From Acidobacteriota bacterium (GTDB lineage Bacteria; Acidobacteriota; Terriglobia; Bryobacterales; Bryobacteraceae): DNA of 64,000 nucleotides. Below, one piece after another: positions 44,866 through 54,900 of the stretch (position 1 is its first letter; each line of letters begins with the position of its first letter). The notes below the pieces were generated by a model that saw only the letters and a list, made by a program, of their open reading frames with translations, was not told where the DNA came from and did no database searches. The position numbers and the translations under genes were made by a program. The stretch spans positions 22,642 to 86,641 of the forward strand of contig JAFKEE010000054.1 of assembly GCA_017307505.1 (NCBI GenBank), given 5' to 3'.

Positions 44866-47557
44866 TCGCGGCGGCCTGCTGCGCCAGGATTTGCTGGCGT
44901 TTCGCCAGCGTCTGCTTGTAGGTCACCGTGGGCGCTTCCCCTTCCTTGGGGGCGTCCAGCAGTGCGATGGCGCGATCGATCGCCGTCAGGGCCGCGTCAT
45001 AACGGCCGAGCTGGCGGTTGGCTTCCGCCAGACTCTCCCACGAGTTCATCGCTTCGGGCTCCAGCTTCGCGGCCGCCTCCGCATAGGGCAAGGCCTCTTC
45101 CGGACGCTGCACTCCATCCACGCCGAGATTCAACAGCAGGTCGGCCAGATCCGCTTTAGGACGGAAGCCCAGGCTGTCGTCGCCGGCGGCCTTCTTCAGC
45201 TCGTCGTATGCCTTGCGCACCGCTGCCGCGGTCTGCGGCGTTTTCATCTTGTCGTGGGCGTATGCCAGGTTTCTCAGTGACGACAGGTAGTAGAGACGGA
45301 ACCTGGCGCCGGCACTGGATCGGACCAGCCGCTCGTTCAGCGGAGTCGACTCGGAGTAGTCGGCGAGATACCCCGCGTAATCTTCGGCATTCCAACGCAT
45401 CAGCGCGCGGTTCTCCAGCAGCACCGCCAGATTCGCGCAGGCCTGCAGATCGTCGGGATCGCGGGCCAGTTCGCGGCCGATGGCCAGCGGCTCGTCCATC
45501 ATCGCCAGGGCCTGTTTCGCATCGCCTTCCGCATTGGCGGCGGCCGAGAGAGTCATCAGGTAAGACGCCCGGGCTTTACGGGCGATGGAGCTGATCTGCA
45601 CCTCAGGAGGGAGGCTGCGCAGGAGCCGGAATCCGCGCTCGACCCAGGCTCGGGCCTCTTTCGGCGCTTTGTCGGCGAGCGTGATCGCGCGTAGCCGGTA
45701 GAGGTCCAGCAGAGCGAGTTGGAACGAAGTCTGCCGCGAACCGTGCCGGTCCACGCCCTCCAGCAGGACGGACTCGCCTTTTCGGGCGATCTCGGCTGTC
45801 GCGTCCCGGGTGCTGTCCCGCGCTTCCGGAGAACTGAAAACTGCGATCAAGGCCCGGCCCAGCAGCAACCGGCTTTCATCATCCGTGGGGTTGGCTTCCA
45901 CCTGCCGTTCCAATTGCTGGATGGTCAGTTCGAACTTCGGCAGCGTGCCCGCCGCCGGATTCGTGGCCAAGGTAGCGATCGCTGCGCTGGCCTCCAATTC
46001 ACGTTGTGCCCGGCGCGCCGCCTCGCTTCTGCCGGCGAATGGTTTCAACACCGCCAGCCCTTTTTCGTACATCCGGGCGGCGAGCGCCGGATTGCCCAGC
46101 GTCGCCTTGGCGAAATTGCCCTGGGTGTCGCCGAGCCGCCGGTAGCCCTGGGCAATCTCCACCGCCAGCCCTTCGTCCAGGTCGCTCTGGGCGGACAGTC
46201 GGTCGAGATAGTCGAGCGACTGCTGCACCATGCCGGCGCGCATGCGGAGAGTGCCCGGAATCAGCTCTGCCCGATCATAGAGCTCGAAAAGCTGATATCG
46301 CGCCAGCCGCCGGACTTCTTCAAATCGCTGCTCGGCCAGATGGCGCTGTTGCACAGTGGTGACGAATCCCACCGCGGAGGCCAACAGCACAGCCGTGACG
46401 GCCGCCACCATGTAACGCCGGCGGTAAAGGAACTTGCGTGTGCGGTAGCCGATGGTCAGCGGTCGCGCATGCACGGGCCTGGATTCCAGGAACGCCGTCA
46501 GGTCGTCGCGGAACTCCTCCACGCTTTGGTAGCGGTCGCGCAGTTGATAGGACACAGCCTTCGACGCGATGGCGCTCAAGTCGCCGGAAAGCGACGACCG
46601 CAGTTCGCTCAGGCTCACGCCTCGCACCGCCGCGGCCTCCGCGGAAGCCGCCGAACCAAGCGCCACCACGGGCAGGTCCTGCGTCGCCCGGCCGAATTCC
46701 TGCGCCAGGTCGTTTGAGAGCGTAAAAGCGCGATGCCCGCCCAGCAGCTCGTGCAGGATGAGGCCCAGCGAATAGACGTCCGTGGCGATGTTTAGCGGAT
46801 CATTGCGGAGCTGCTCCGGACTCGCATAGCGTGGCGTCAACAGCGGTAGCGTCGTGACGGCCGTGCTTTCGCGCGAGCCGATCAGTGTGGCGGTTCCGAA
46901 GTCCAGCAGTTTGACGGCTCCGGTTTTGTCGACCAGGATGTTCGCCGGTTTCAGATCGCGGTGGATGACGAGATTGCGATGTGCGTGCGCAACCGCGTCG
47001 CAAACGTCCAGGAACAGCTTCAGCCGGTCGCGCACGTTGAGGCGCAGGCGGTCGCAGTAGCTGTCCAGCGGCTCCCCGTCAATGTACTCGGTGACCAGAT
47101 AAGGTTCGCCGTTCGCGCTGACCCCGCCATCGAGCAGGCGCACGACATTGGGGTGATTCATCTGGGCGAGCAGTTGCCGCTCAGTGCGAAATCGGGTGGT
47201 GAAGGCAGCGTCGGCCAGATGCGGCGCCAGCACCTTGAGCGCGACATTCTGCGTATACTCGCCGTCGGCGCGCTCGGCCAGGTAGACCGCGCCCATGCCG
47301 CCCCTGCCCAGCAGGCGCAGCACGCGATAGGCGCCGAACTGCGTGAGGCTGGTCATTTCCGCCATGGCCCGCAACGCCGCGCCTGGTTGCGGCTCGATGT
47401 GACCGTGGGTGGCGTTGTTGGCCCTCAACAACTGCCGGACCTCTTCCTGCAGGCTGGGATCGTCGCTCGCCGCCTGCGCCAGAAACGGCTCCTGCTCCGG
47501 CACCGGCAGTGCGCGAGCCTTGTGGAAAATCGTTTCCAATCGGGCGAAGCGGTCCAT
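44855..47557 (-). CDS. Membrane Ser/Thr protein kinase with TPR-like C-terminal half
   Basis: 900 residues. The kinase domain (about 78-355) is complete: glycine loop GRGGMG at 84-89, ATP-binding Lys108 in VALKVL, HRDLKPAN from 199, DFG at 219-221. A membrane helix lies at about 383-401 (VAAVTAVLLASAVGFVTTV). The C-terminal 500 residues are helical repeats of TPR type (AARMYEKGLAVLKPF, LDLYRLRAITLADKAPKEAR, YDAALTAIDRAIALL), predicted outside the membrane. This is the common 'protein kinase plus TPR' form of Acidobacteria. It converges on the macroglobulin gene. Targets are unknown; the GEFTR protein is one candidate by motif only. Confidence 0.93.
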   Translation of the reverse strand: MDRFARLETIFHKARALPVPEQEPFLAQAASDDPSLQEEVRQLLRANNATHGHIEPQPGAALRAMAEMTSLTQFGAYRVLRLLGRGGMGAVYLAERADGEYTQNVALKVLAPHLADAAFTTRFRTERQLLAQMNHPNVVRLLDGGVSANGEPYLVTEYIDGEPLDSYCDRLRLNVRDRLKLFLDVCDAVAHAHRNLVIHRDLKPANILVDKTGAVKLLDFGTATLIGSRESTAVTTLPLLTPRYASPEQLRNDPLNIATDVYSLGLILHELLGGHRAFTLSNDLAQEFGRATQDLPVVALGSAASAEAAAVRGVSLSELRSSLSGDLSAIASKAVSYQLRDRYQSVEEFRDDLTAFLESRPVHARPLTIGYRTRKFLYRRRYMVAAVTAVLLASAVGFVTTVQQRHLAEQRFEEVRRLARYQLFELYDRAELIPGTLRMRAGMVQQSLDYLDRLSAQSDLDEGLAVEIAQGYRRLGDTQGNFAKATLGNPALAARMYEKGLAVLKPFAGRSEAARRAQRELEASAAIATLATNPAAGTLPKFELTIQQLERQVEANPTDDESRLLLGRALIAVFSSPEARDSTRDATAEIARKGESVLLEGVDRHGSRQTSFQLALLDLYRLRAITLADKAPKEARAWVERGFRLLRSLPPEVQISSIARKARASYLMTLSAAANAEGDAKQALAMMDEPLAIGRELARDPDDLQACANLAVLLENRALMRWNAEDYAGYLADYSESTPLNERLVRSSAGARFRLYYLSSLRNLAYAHDKMKTPQTAAAVRKAYDELKKAAGDDSLGFRPKADLADLLLNLGVDGVQRPEEALPYAEAAAKLEPEAMNSWESLAEANRQLGRYDAALTAIDRAIALLDAPKEGEAPTVTYKQTLAKRQQILAQQAAAIKK

Positions 47558-47591
47558 TCTGGATCAGTCTCTCATGATCGCGGGCGGCGGC

Positions 47592-47635
47592 TGAAAAATG
47601 GAATGGCCACCGTGCCTGGAAGAGCACGGCGGCCA
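47592..47635 (-). terminator. Rho-independent terminator of the PEP-CTERM gene
   Basis: On the minus strand a stem with arms TGGCC-x-CCGTGC and GCACGG-x-GGCCA (one mismatch) and a 7-8 base loop is followed by CCATTTTTC. It lies about 31 bp after the stop of the PEP-CTERM gene and before the kinase start. Confidence 0.65.
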
Positions 47636-47665
47636 CTCGGAAACAATCGGTTCGGAAACAGCGGA

Positions 47666-48403
47666 CTAGCGGCGGAAGCGGCGCAGCGCAGCCACGGCGG
47701 CGAGGCCCGCGGACATCAGCAGATAGGATCCCGGCTCGGGCACGCTGGACGCCGTGCCGGGCATGGCCAGCGAGTGGTCCGGGATGCTTACCAGCAACTC
47801 GGCTCCTTCAAAGGAATTCTGCCAGTTGATGTCGAGGGTGATGGCCCAATAGGCGGGCGTGATGCCTTCCAGGCCGGTGATCTCGCCGGTACCGGAGAAG
47901 CTGCCGAACCCGGAGCCGCTGGTCTGATAGATGTACGGCGTTGAATCCGCCAGGGAGACGACGAGATACTGCAGGTTCCAGGAGAGGGAAGACCCTTGCG
48001 CGACTGCCTGGAATCCACGCGAGAGTTCAGTGAACTCGAAGTCCCACTTCACCGGCAGGTTCCCGGTGAACGCACCCGTCTCGCCCACTTCGCTGCTGGC
48101 GGCAATCTGGATGTTGGACAGGAAATCGGCTGCAAAGAAGCAACTCGCACAGTTCGTGAACCACTGGCTGCCGTAGATCTTCGGCCCGGTGACATCGCCG
48201 AGCGACGAGGTGGTTAAGGCAAACCCTTCGCTCTCCAACCCGGCGATGGGTTCCTGGGTAGTCACCTGAACTTGCACACCTTCAGTGTTCAGAATGACGG
48301 CGCCCTGAGCCTGCGGCGCGGCACCAATCAACGCGGTGAAGACGGCCAGGGATGCGAATGCAACCTTTCCCAACCGCGGACACAAATGTAGCAGTGATTT
48401 CAA
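47666..48403 (-). CDS. PEP-CTERM sorting-signal protein
   Basis: 245 residues from a TTG at 48403, chosen because GGAGGAGGAG lies about 6 bases upstream; the next in-frame TTG at 48421 overlaps that site. Signal peptide about residues 12-34 (KVAFASLAVFTALIGAAPQA). The mature part is a small beta-rich domain with a CASC pair. The C-terminus has VPEPGSYLL, a hydrophobic helix and RRFRR, the classic PEP-CTERM signal recognised by exosortase. Such proteins are usually linked to exopolysaccharide. No exosortase or PEP locus is in the window. Confidence 0.9.
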   Translation of the reverse strand: MKSLLHLCPRLGKVAFASLAVFTALIGAAPQAQGAVILNTEGVQVQVTTQEPIAGLESEGFALTTSSLGDVTGPKIYGSQWFTNCASCFFAADFLSNIQIAASSEVGETGAFTGNLPVKWDFEFTELSRGFQAVAQGSSLSWNLQYLVVSLADSTPYIYQTSGSGFGSFSGTGEITGLEGITPAYWAITLDINWQNSFEGAELLVSIPDHSLAMPGTASSVPEPGSYLLMSAGLAAVAALRRFRR

Positions 48404-48560
48404 TGGATTCTCCTCCTCCAATCCTCAGATAGATGCTCTGAAGCCCTCAGAGTGTAACACGCAGATGCAGGCTGTTCAATTGGAAAAAACCACTAGTCGA
48501 CGCGGAAGTCGGTTCTCATCAGGAAGTTGACGGTATGACACGCCGGCCGCCCCCCCCGAG
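48404..48560. other. Intergenic region upstream of the PEP-CTERM gene
   Basis: 157 bp. It holds a short palindrome CTCTGA-AGCCC-TCAGAG at 48436-48452, about 33 bp upstream of the TTG start, and a run of eight C near 48549. No promoter pair could be named with confidence. Confidence 0.3.
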
Positions 48561-49586
48561 TCAGGCCTTGAGCCATTCGTCACGGTGCTGCGCCACAAAA
48601 GCGTCGTCGTTCAACTCGGGATATTGACGGTAGACGCGATCGATCTCCTCCGCCTGACCGGGCGAGAGCGCCTCCTTCGGGTCCCAACACCACGTGCCCG
48701 CCAGCAGTCCCTGGCGGCGCAGAACCTCGTGCAGTCCCGCAATGCAGCCGTGGAATGCGTTGGCGGAATCAAAAAAGGCTGCGTTGGAATCTGTCACCTG
48801 CTGGGCCAGCGAGAGCCAGCGCGCCGGAATCGGCGTGCCGGCCTGCACCTGCTGATGAATCTCGGACAGGAGCCGTACCGCCGATGCGGTCCAGACGGAC
48901 CAGTGCCCCAACAGACCGCCCGGAATCCGGATGGACCTGCCCTCCACCTGAAACTCAGTGAGCAGGTCCAGGACGATGCTGTCGTCGTTGCCCGTGTAGA
49001 GGGTGATCTCGTGCTGCCGGCCCGAAAGAGCCAGCGCGCGGACCACGTCGAGCGTCTGGTAGCGATTGAACGGGGCAATCTTAATCGCGACGACGTTCTC
49101 AATCTCCAGGAACCGGCGCCAGAACGCGTGGGACAGAACGCGGCCGCCGACCGCCGGCTGAAGGTAGAAGCCGAACACAGGGATGGCCTGGGATACCTGA
49201 CGGACGTGCGCGATGAGCTGGTCCTCCGACGATCCGGACAAGGCCGCAAGGCTGACGAGTCCGGCGTGGTAGCCCAGCCCCGCGGCCAGTTCTGCCTCGG
49301 CCACCGCCTGCCCGGTTCCGCCCACGATCCCCGCGATGCCCAGCGCTCCACGCGAAAGCCACTCCCCGCGCGCTAGCTCCAAAACAGGCCGGTAGAGCCC
49401 CACTTTGGGATCATGAATCGCGAACTGGGTGGTATGAACGCCCACGGCAACGCCACCGGCTCCGGCGGCCAGGTAGTAGCGCGTAAGGGCCCGTTGCCGC
49501 CGCTCGTCCAGCTTGCGTTCGGCCGTCAGGGCAAGAGGGTGCGCGGGGATCACTACCCCGCGCCGCAATGTCTCTTTCCAGTTCAT
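48561..49586 (-). CDS. DapA-like (dihydrodipicolinate synthase/aldolase family) protein
   Basis: 341 residues, a TIM-barrel class I aldolase-type protein. GVVIPAHPLALTAERKLDER matches the opening strand and following helix; Lys169 in VVAIKIAPFN is the expected Schiff-base lysine and Tyr141 in FGFYLQPAVGG the conserved barrel tyrosine. Residues GTGQAVAEAELAAGLGYHAG match the LTG-EA helix region. It ends the catabolic run and starts 3 bp after the epimerase stop. A sugar-acid aldolase or dehydratase is likelier than lysine synthesis given the neighbours. Confidence 0.85.
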   Translation of the reverse strand: MNWKETLRRGVVIPAHPLALTAERKLDERRQRALTRYYLAAGAGGVAVGVHTTQFAIHDPKVGLYRPVLELARGEWLSRGALGIAGIVGGTGQAVAEAELAAGLGYHAGLVSLAALSGSSEDQLIAHVRQVSQAIPVFGFYLQPAVGGRVLSHAFWRRFLEIENVVAIKIAPFNRYQTLDVVRALALSGRQHEITLYTGNDDSIVLDLLTEFQVEGRSIRIPGGLLGHWSVWTASAVRLLSEIHQQVQAGTPIPARWLSLAQQVTDSNAAFFDSANAFHGCIAGLHEVLRRQGLLAGTWCWDPKEALSPGQAEEIDRVYRQYPELNDDAFVAQHRDEWLKA

Positions 49587-49589
49587 CGG

Positions 49590-50615
49590 TTAGTACCGTC
49601 CATCCGGAACTTCAAAGTGTGTCGGTTTGTCGAGGCTGGCTCCGCCCTGCCGGATCCACTCGGCCGTCCAGAGCAGGCACTGTTCGAAACTCACTGAGGG
49701 GTAGCCGAAAAGACGATGGCTTTTACCCGCGTCGTTCAGCAGCGCCGTGCCCGATTCCGTGCCACGGAAGACTGGCGGCTTGCCGAAGATCGTCCCAAAC
49801 CGCTCGGCGATGCGGCGAACAGGCACCGTCTCCGGCCCGGCGATATTGAGAATGGCAGGCGGCGCCGAGGCCAGAGCCAGAGACTGCAGCGCGACGGAAT
49901 TGGCATCCCCCTGCCAGATGACGTTGACGGCCGAGACGCCGAGCTCCACCGGTTCCCCACGGAAAACCTTGCCGCCAATGTCGGCCAGCACGCCATAGCG
50001 CAGCTCGACCGCATAGTTCAGGCGGAGCAGGACGATCCGCGTGCCGTCGCGATCAGCCGCGTACTCGAACATCCGCTCGCGCGCCAGGACGGATTGGGCA
50101 TACTCGCCCACGGGTCCAGGCGGCGTCAACTCGTCTGAACCGCCCTGCACCAAAGGCCGGTGAGCGTAGACATTGCCTGAGGAGAAAACGGCGATGCGCG
50201 AACTCCTGTAGCGCTCGGAAACCAGGGCCGGCACCAGCGCGTTCATCGCCCACGTCAGATGCGCTGAGCCCTCGGTACCGAATTTGCGGCCCGCCATGAA
50301 GATGACATCGGAGCTTTCCGGCAATGCCTCCACGGATTGCCGGTCGAGCAGATCCGCACTCACAGTTTCGACGCCCGCGGACTCAAGCCGCTGTTTCAGT
50401 CCACTCTCGCCGAAGCGGGACACCCCAATCACCCGCCGGCGCACGCCGGCCTGGTCCATCGCCCGTCTGGCGCGAATGGCGAGCGTGGGGCCCATCTTGC
50501 CGCCGACCCCGAGGATCACCAGATCGCCGGTTAAGGCGCGGACCGCGTCCAGATCGCCCGCTAACGGCCTGGACAGTGCCTCTTCCAACTCTTGCGTAGT
50601 TGTAATTGTGTTCAT
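49590..50615 (-). CDS. NAD-dependent epimerase/dehydratase-family protein
   Basis: 341 residues of extended-SDR type. The Rossmann start is LVILGVGGKMGPTLAIRARR, with the glycine pattern GxGGKxG. IFMAGRKFG follows the usual fourth strand, and the SSGNVYAHRP region gives the catalytic Ser, but the expected YxxxK is hard to place: EYAQSVLARE has Tyr followed by Gln-Ser-Val, so activity may be altered. Downstream VNVIWQGDANSVALQSLALA matches the epimerase substrate-binding half. It lies between the Gfo/Idh gene and the DapA-like gene, probably one transcript. Confidence 0.75.
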   Translation of the reverse strand: MNTITTTQELEEALSRPLAGDLDAVRALTGDLVILGVGGKMGPTLAIRARRAMDQAGVRRRVIGVSRFGESGLKQRLESAGVETVSADLLDRQSVEALPESSDVIFMAGRKFGTEGSAHLTWAMNALVPALVSERYRSSRIAVFSSGNVYAHRPLVQGGSDELTPPGPVGEYAQSVLARERMFEYAADRDGTRIVLLRLNYAVELRYGVLADIGGKVFRGEPVELGVSAVNVIWQGDANSVALQSLALASAPPAILNIAGPETVPVRRIAERFGTIFGKPPVFRGTESGTALLNDAGKSHRLFGYPSVSFEQCLLWTAEWIRQGGASLDKPTHFEVPDGRY

Positions 50616-50632
50616 CCCGAATGAAGCCCTGT

Positions 50633-51835
50633 TTAAACAATATCTTCCTTCCGGGCGTCCCAGCGCACACTGCGGCCCTGGCGGTAACTTTCGACGGCCA
50701 TGCGGCAGGCGATGGCCACACGGAAGCCGAGGTCGAACGGGCAGTTCGGCTCCCTGCTGGAGCGAATGGACTCGATGAAGTTCTTCATGTGACAGGCGGG
50801 CTCGGTTGGAGTGGAGCCACGTAGGACCGCCGCGTCCTTTCGATTCACCGCCTGGGGCGTGTAGGTGACGCGTTCAGACCGCGACACGGTTCCATCGGTC
50901 CCGAGCACGTCCTCGCTGAAGCCGAGGTAGTCATTGCCGAAGCCCGAGTCCCACGACCAGAGCAGATCTTCCGGCTGCTCCAGCACGACGTTCATGGTGT
51001 CGGGCACTTCCCGGCCGTCCTTCCACAGGTAGATTCCGCCCGTCATGGTCGCCTTCTTCGGGATCTGCAGGTTCAGAATCTTGTACCAGAAGCAAAGCTG
51101 GTGGCACATGTTCTCATAGACGTTGCCGCCGGAATAGTCCCAGAAGAAGCGCCAGTTCACATAGCGGTTGGCATCGAAGGCGCGTTTGGGTGCGTCGCCC
51201 AGAAACGACTGCCAGAGGACGCTTTCGGGATTCATGTCGGGGCTGACGGCGCGCGACCACTGCGGCTTGTCGTGCGGCGTGTTGCGGTACATGTGCGCGT
51301 GGACGGCCGTGATCTTGCCCATCCCCGCCGGAGCCGTGAATTTCACAGCATCGGCAACGTCACCGAACGAGCACGACTGATGCCCGATCTGGACGGTCAG
51401 CCCTTTGGACGCGCGATAGGCGGCGCGCATCGTCTTGGCATGGTCCACCGTGAATGCCATCGTCTTTTCCTGGTAGACGTGTTTCCCGGCTTGCAGGCTG
51501 GCCACGAAATGCTGGCAGTGGAGATGCTGCGGCGTCGCAATGAGCACGGCGTCCACCTCCTTCATCTCCAGCAGCCGGCGGTAATCCATCACGGTCTTCA
51601 CGCCGGGTACGGCCTTCTGCACGGCGGCCAGGCGCCCGGTGTAGATATCGGCGGCGGCGACAAGTTCCGTGTTGGGACAGGCGTTGAGGTCGCGGATCAG
51701 CTCCATGCCACGGGCGCCGGGCCCAATGATGCCGACGCGGATCCGATCGTTGGCCCCCAGAGCTTTCGAAGGGACTGTGAGGGAAGCGCCGGTGCCGGCG
51801 GCGACAGCATGCAGGAATTCACGGCGGGATGACAT
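50633..51835 (-). CDS. Tat-exported Gfo/Idh/MocA-family oxidoreductase
   Basis: 400 residues from the ATG at 51835, where the Tat leader begins (SSRREFLHAVAAGTGA). Rossmann part RVGIIGPGARGMELIRDL, then AVLIATPQHLHCQHFVASLQ and YQEKTMAFTVDHAK, where the usual EKP is EKT but the lysine is kept. The C-terminal GLRVAIACRMAVESYRQGR-like end is typical of exported members acting on glycosides. It follows the TonB receptor gene by about 118 bp and may use the same transcript. Confidence 0.88.
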   Translation of the reverse strand: MSSRREFLHAVAAGTGASLTVPSKALGANDRIRVGIIGPGARGMELIRDLNACPNTELVAAADIYTGRLAAVQKAVPGVKTVMDYRRLLEMKEVDAVLIATPQHLHCQHFVASLQAGKHVYQEKTMAFTVDHAKTMRAAYRASKGLTVQIGHQSCSFGDVADAVKFTAPAGMGKITAVHAHMYRNTPHDKPQWSRAVSPDMNPESVLWQSFLGDAPKRAFDANRYVNWRFFWDYSGGNVYENMCHQLCFWYKILNLQIPKKATMTGGIYLWKDGREVPDTMNVVLEQPEDLLWSWDSGFGNDYLGFSEDVLGTDGTVSRSERVTYTPQAVNRKDAAVLRGSTPTEPACHMKNFIESIRSSREPNCPFDLGFRVAIACRMAVESYRQGRSVRWDARKEDIV

Positions 51836-51953
51836 ACAGGTGTTCTCCAGAGTGGATTGAAGGCGATGGCGGCGCTGCGCCGGAGAGGATCGAAGGAGGA
51901 CAAACATGGGCCCGCGCTCCGGGTTATGACCCGGAGCGCGTCCGTTCCATGCA

Positions 51954-54900
51954 CTAGAACAACAGTTTCAAGCCGAACTGGATGGTTCTGGCATCCACTG
52001 TCGTGCTGCTGATGATGCCTACCGTCGAGGGCACGGTAATGTCCGTTGCCGGCAGGCCGAAACTGGGCGTGTTGGGCACGTTGAAGAACTCCGCCCGGAA
52101 CTCCGTCTTGAAGCGTTCGGTAATGGCGGTGATCTTCGTCAGGCTGGCATCGATCGACTTCGATCCAGGCCCGAACAACATGTTGCGGGCGCTGTTGCCG
52201 AAGGTGAAGTTCGCCGGCACGGCGAAGGCGGAGGGGTTGAACCAGCGCGCGATCGACTGGCTCGCCCCATAGAAGTCGCTGCTCGCCACGTCAGCCCGGT
52301 TCGCGTACCAGCCGCCGAGCGCCGGAGTGAACGTGACGCTGAACGGAGCGCCGGACCTCAATTGCACTACCGACGCCAGGCGCCAGCCGCTCACCACATA
52401 CTTCATGGGATTGTCCCAGTTGGCGAACTTCTTGCCGGTGCCGAACGGCAGATCGTAAGTGCCCGTTGCGTAGAACGTGAAGCGGCGGATGCCTTCCGAA
52501 TTGCCGCGATCGAGCGAGGTGTTGTAGGGATTCTGCACCGTGCCGGAGTACGGAACATTGTCCAGCGTCTTGGTCCAGTTGAAGCTGCTTTGCAGGAACA
52601 GCCCGTTGTTAAAGCGGCGCGTGCCTTCCACCTGCATCTGGTGCGTGAACATGTTGCCCGTGGGGCTCATCGTGTAGATATTCGCCCAGGGCTGGTAGGG
52701 CCGCTGGGTCTGCAGGTTGCCCAGGGACATGGTCGCCGGCAGATTCATGTCGGAATTCACGAAGAGAACCCGGTTCCCTTTGTTGCCCAGGTAGGCGACC
52801 CGCAGGCCGACCTCGCCCGGCAGCACACGCTCCACGGAGAGGTTCCACTGCTGCGAATAGGGATTGCGAATCTGACGGCTGACCGCATAGGCGACCGGGT
52901 TGGCTGACACGGTCGGAGTCACGCTGAAGGGATTCGCCAGGCTGATGGTGGGCGAGGTCGCGCCGCCGGTGAACGATTGCGCCAGCCGGTAGGGCGTGTT
53001 GCTGATGCCCAGTTGGTAGATGCCCTGGTAAACAGGAATCAGGTTGTAGAAGATGCCGTAGCCGCCGCGGACCACGGTCTTGTTGTTGCCGAACGGACGG
53101 TACGCAACGCCCACACGAGGAGCGAAGTTCTTGTGGTCGGGCAGCAACAGGTCAGAGCCCCAGCCCACATTCTCAGACTTCACTGACGGGTAAGCCGCCA
53201 GCAGCGCCGCAATCGCCGCCGGAGCGTACTGGCCGCCACCGGTGGTCCGCACCACCATCTGGCCGGAGCCGAAGTCGAAGTTGGAAAGGGCGCCGCCGCG
53301 TTCAGTGAACTGCGTCTGCAGTTCATAGCGCAGGCCCGCGTTCACCGTCAGGTTGCGCGTCATTTTCCAGTCGTCCTGGATGTAGAAGCCGTAGCGATTC
53401 TGGTTCATCACGTTGGGCGGCGTGGCGGTGGCTCGGGTAGCTGAGGTGGGATACCCCAGCAGCAGGTCGCCGATGGAGTTGCCCGTGTAGCGGGCCAGGA
53501 AACTGAAGGTGCCCAGGACTGCGGAGGACACCGACGGATTGGTGGAAACCCGCCCGAATGAGGCGTCGATGCCGGCCTTGGTCACATGCGACCCGTGGAT
53601 CCACGAAAAGGTGTCTCCGAACTGGTTCGTGATCTGCGGGTTCGGCTGCGCGCCGCCCACATCGCCCACCTTCGTATAGCCCGAGATGTTGAACGTCGGC
53701 AGGCCGCCCATCGGGATGGGGGTGAACAGCCCGGGGAAGATCGAAGCGGGATTGAAATCCTGATTCTGTCCGATGCGGATGTTCACCATAGTGAAGTAGG
53801 AGCCGCGCAGCTCGTTGGTCATGTTGGCCGACAGGATCCGCGTATAGGTCAGGCTGGCCGACTTCGTCAGAAATCCTGCGTTGGAGTAGTTGCCGTACAT
53901 GCTCGGCGAATAGAGGTTGGTCGAGTAGGGGTCGCCCTTGGCATAAGCCAGGGAGACGGCGAGCATGTTCGACTGATTGAAGTTGTGATCGACACGGGCC
54001 GAATAGCGCTGCACGCCGATCTGCACCGGCAGGTTCTCGACGTAGTTATAAGTGGCGCCGGCCTTGGTCGGCAGCGGGATGAAGCCCAGCATCGTCTTCG
54101 AACGCGCGTCAATCCGGTTGGCCGGAATCTGGTTGTTCGGGAAGGCAGCTCCGCTATTGAGCGGATCCTTCACGGTCGTCGTGAACGTGCCATCGCGCAG
54201 CGACTGCACCGGCACCGAGAACGTTCCGACATTCGACTGCCGCAGCGTCAACGCTTCCACCGCTCCGAAGAAAAAGGTGCGGTTCTTGATGACCGGCCCG
54301 CCGACTGACCCGCCGAACTCGTTACGATTGTAAGGAGGACGTGCCTTACCAGCCGCGTTCGAAAAGAACTGATTGGCCGCCAGTTGGGCATTTCGGTTGA
54401 ACTCGAAGAGCGAGCCGTGCACCGTATTGCTGCCGCGCTTGGTGATGGTGGAAACCGCAACCGAACCGGAGTATTCCGCCTTGGCGCTGTTGCTTTCGAT
54501 CTTCATCTCGTCGATGGTTTCCAGGGAAGGCTGGGTGGCGAGCGAGGTCGCATAGGAGTAAGTGCCGCCGCCGTTGCCCAGATCATCAGTGGAGACTCCG
54601 TCCACCGTGAACTTGCTGCCGCCCCAGTGCTGCGCCCCGCCGATATTCGGGTTCGATGCCCAATCGCTGGCGTTGCCGGGTGCGATCAGGATGAACGTGG
54701 CGGTGGTACGGCCATTCACGGGCAGAGACTGCACGGCGTGCGTGTCTATGATGCTGGAGATTGACGAAGTCTCCGACTGCACCAGCGGAGACTCCGCCGT
54801 GACGGAGACACGCTGGTCCAGCGAGCCCGGCTCCAGCCGGACATCGGCACGGACGGTCTGGTTCAGCAGCACCGTGACGTTCTTCACATCCACGGCCCGG

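Noticed and set aside
48540..48560. Run of eight C near 48549
   Set aside because: A simple homopolymer in a gap between genes with no paired structure; it might be slippage-prone but nothing supports a phase-variable gene there.
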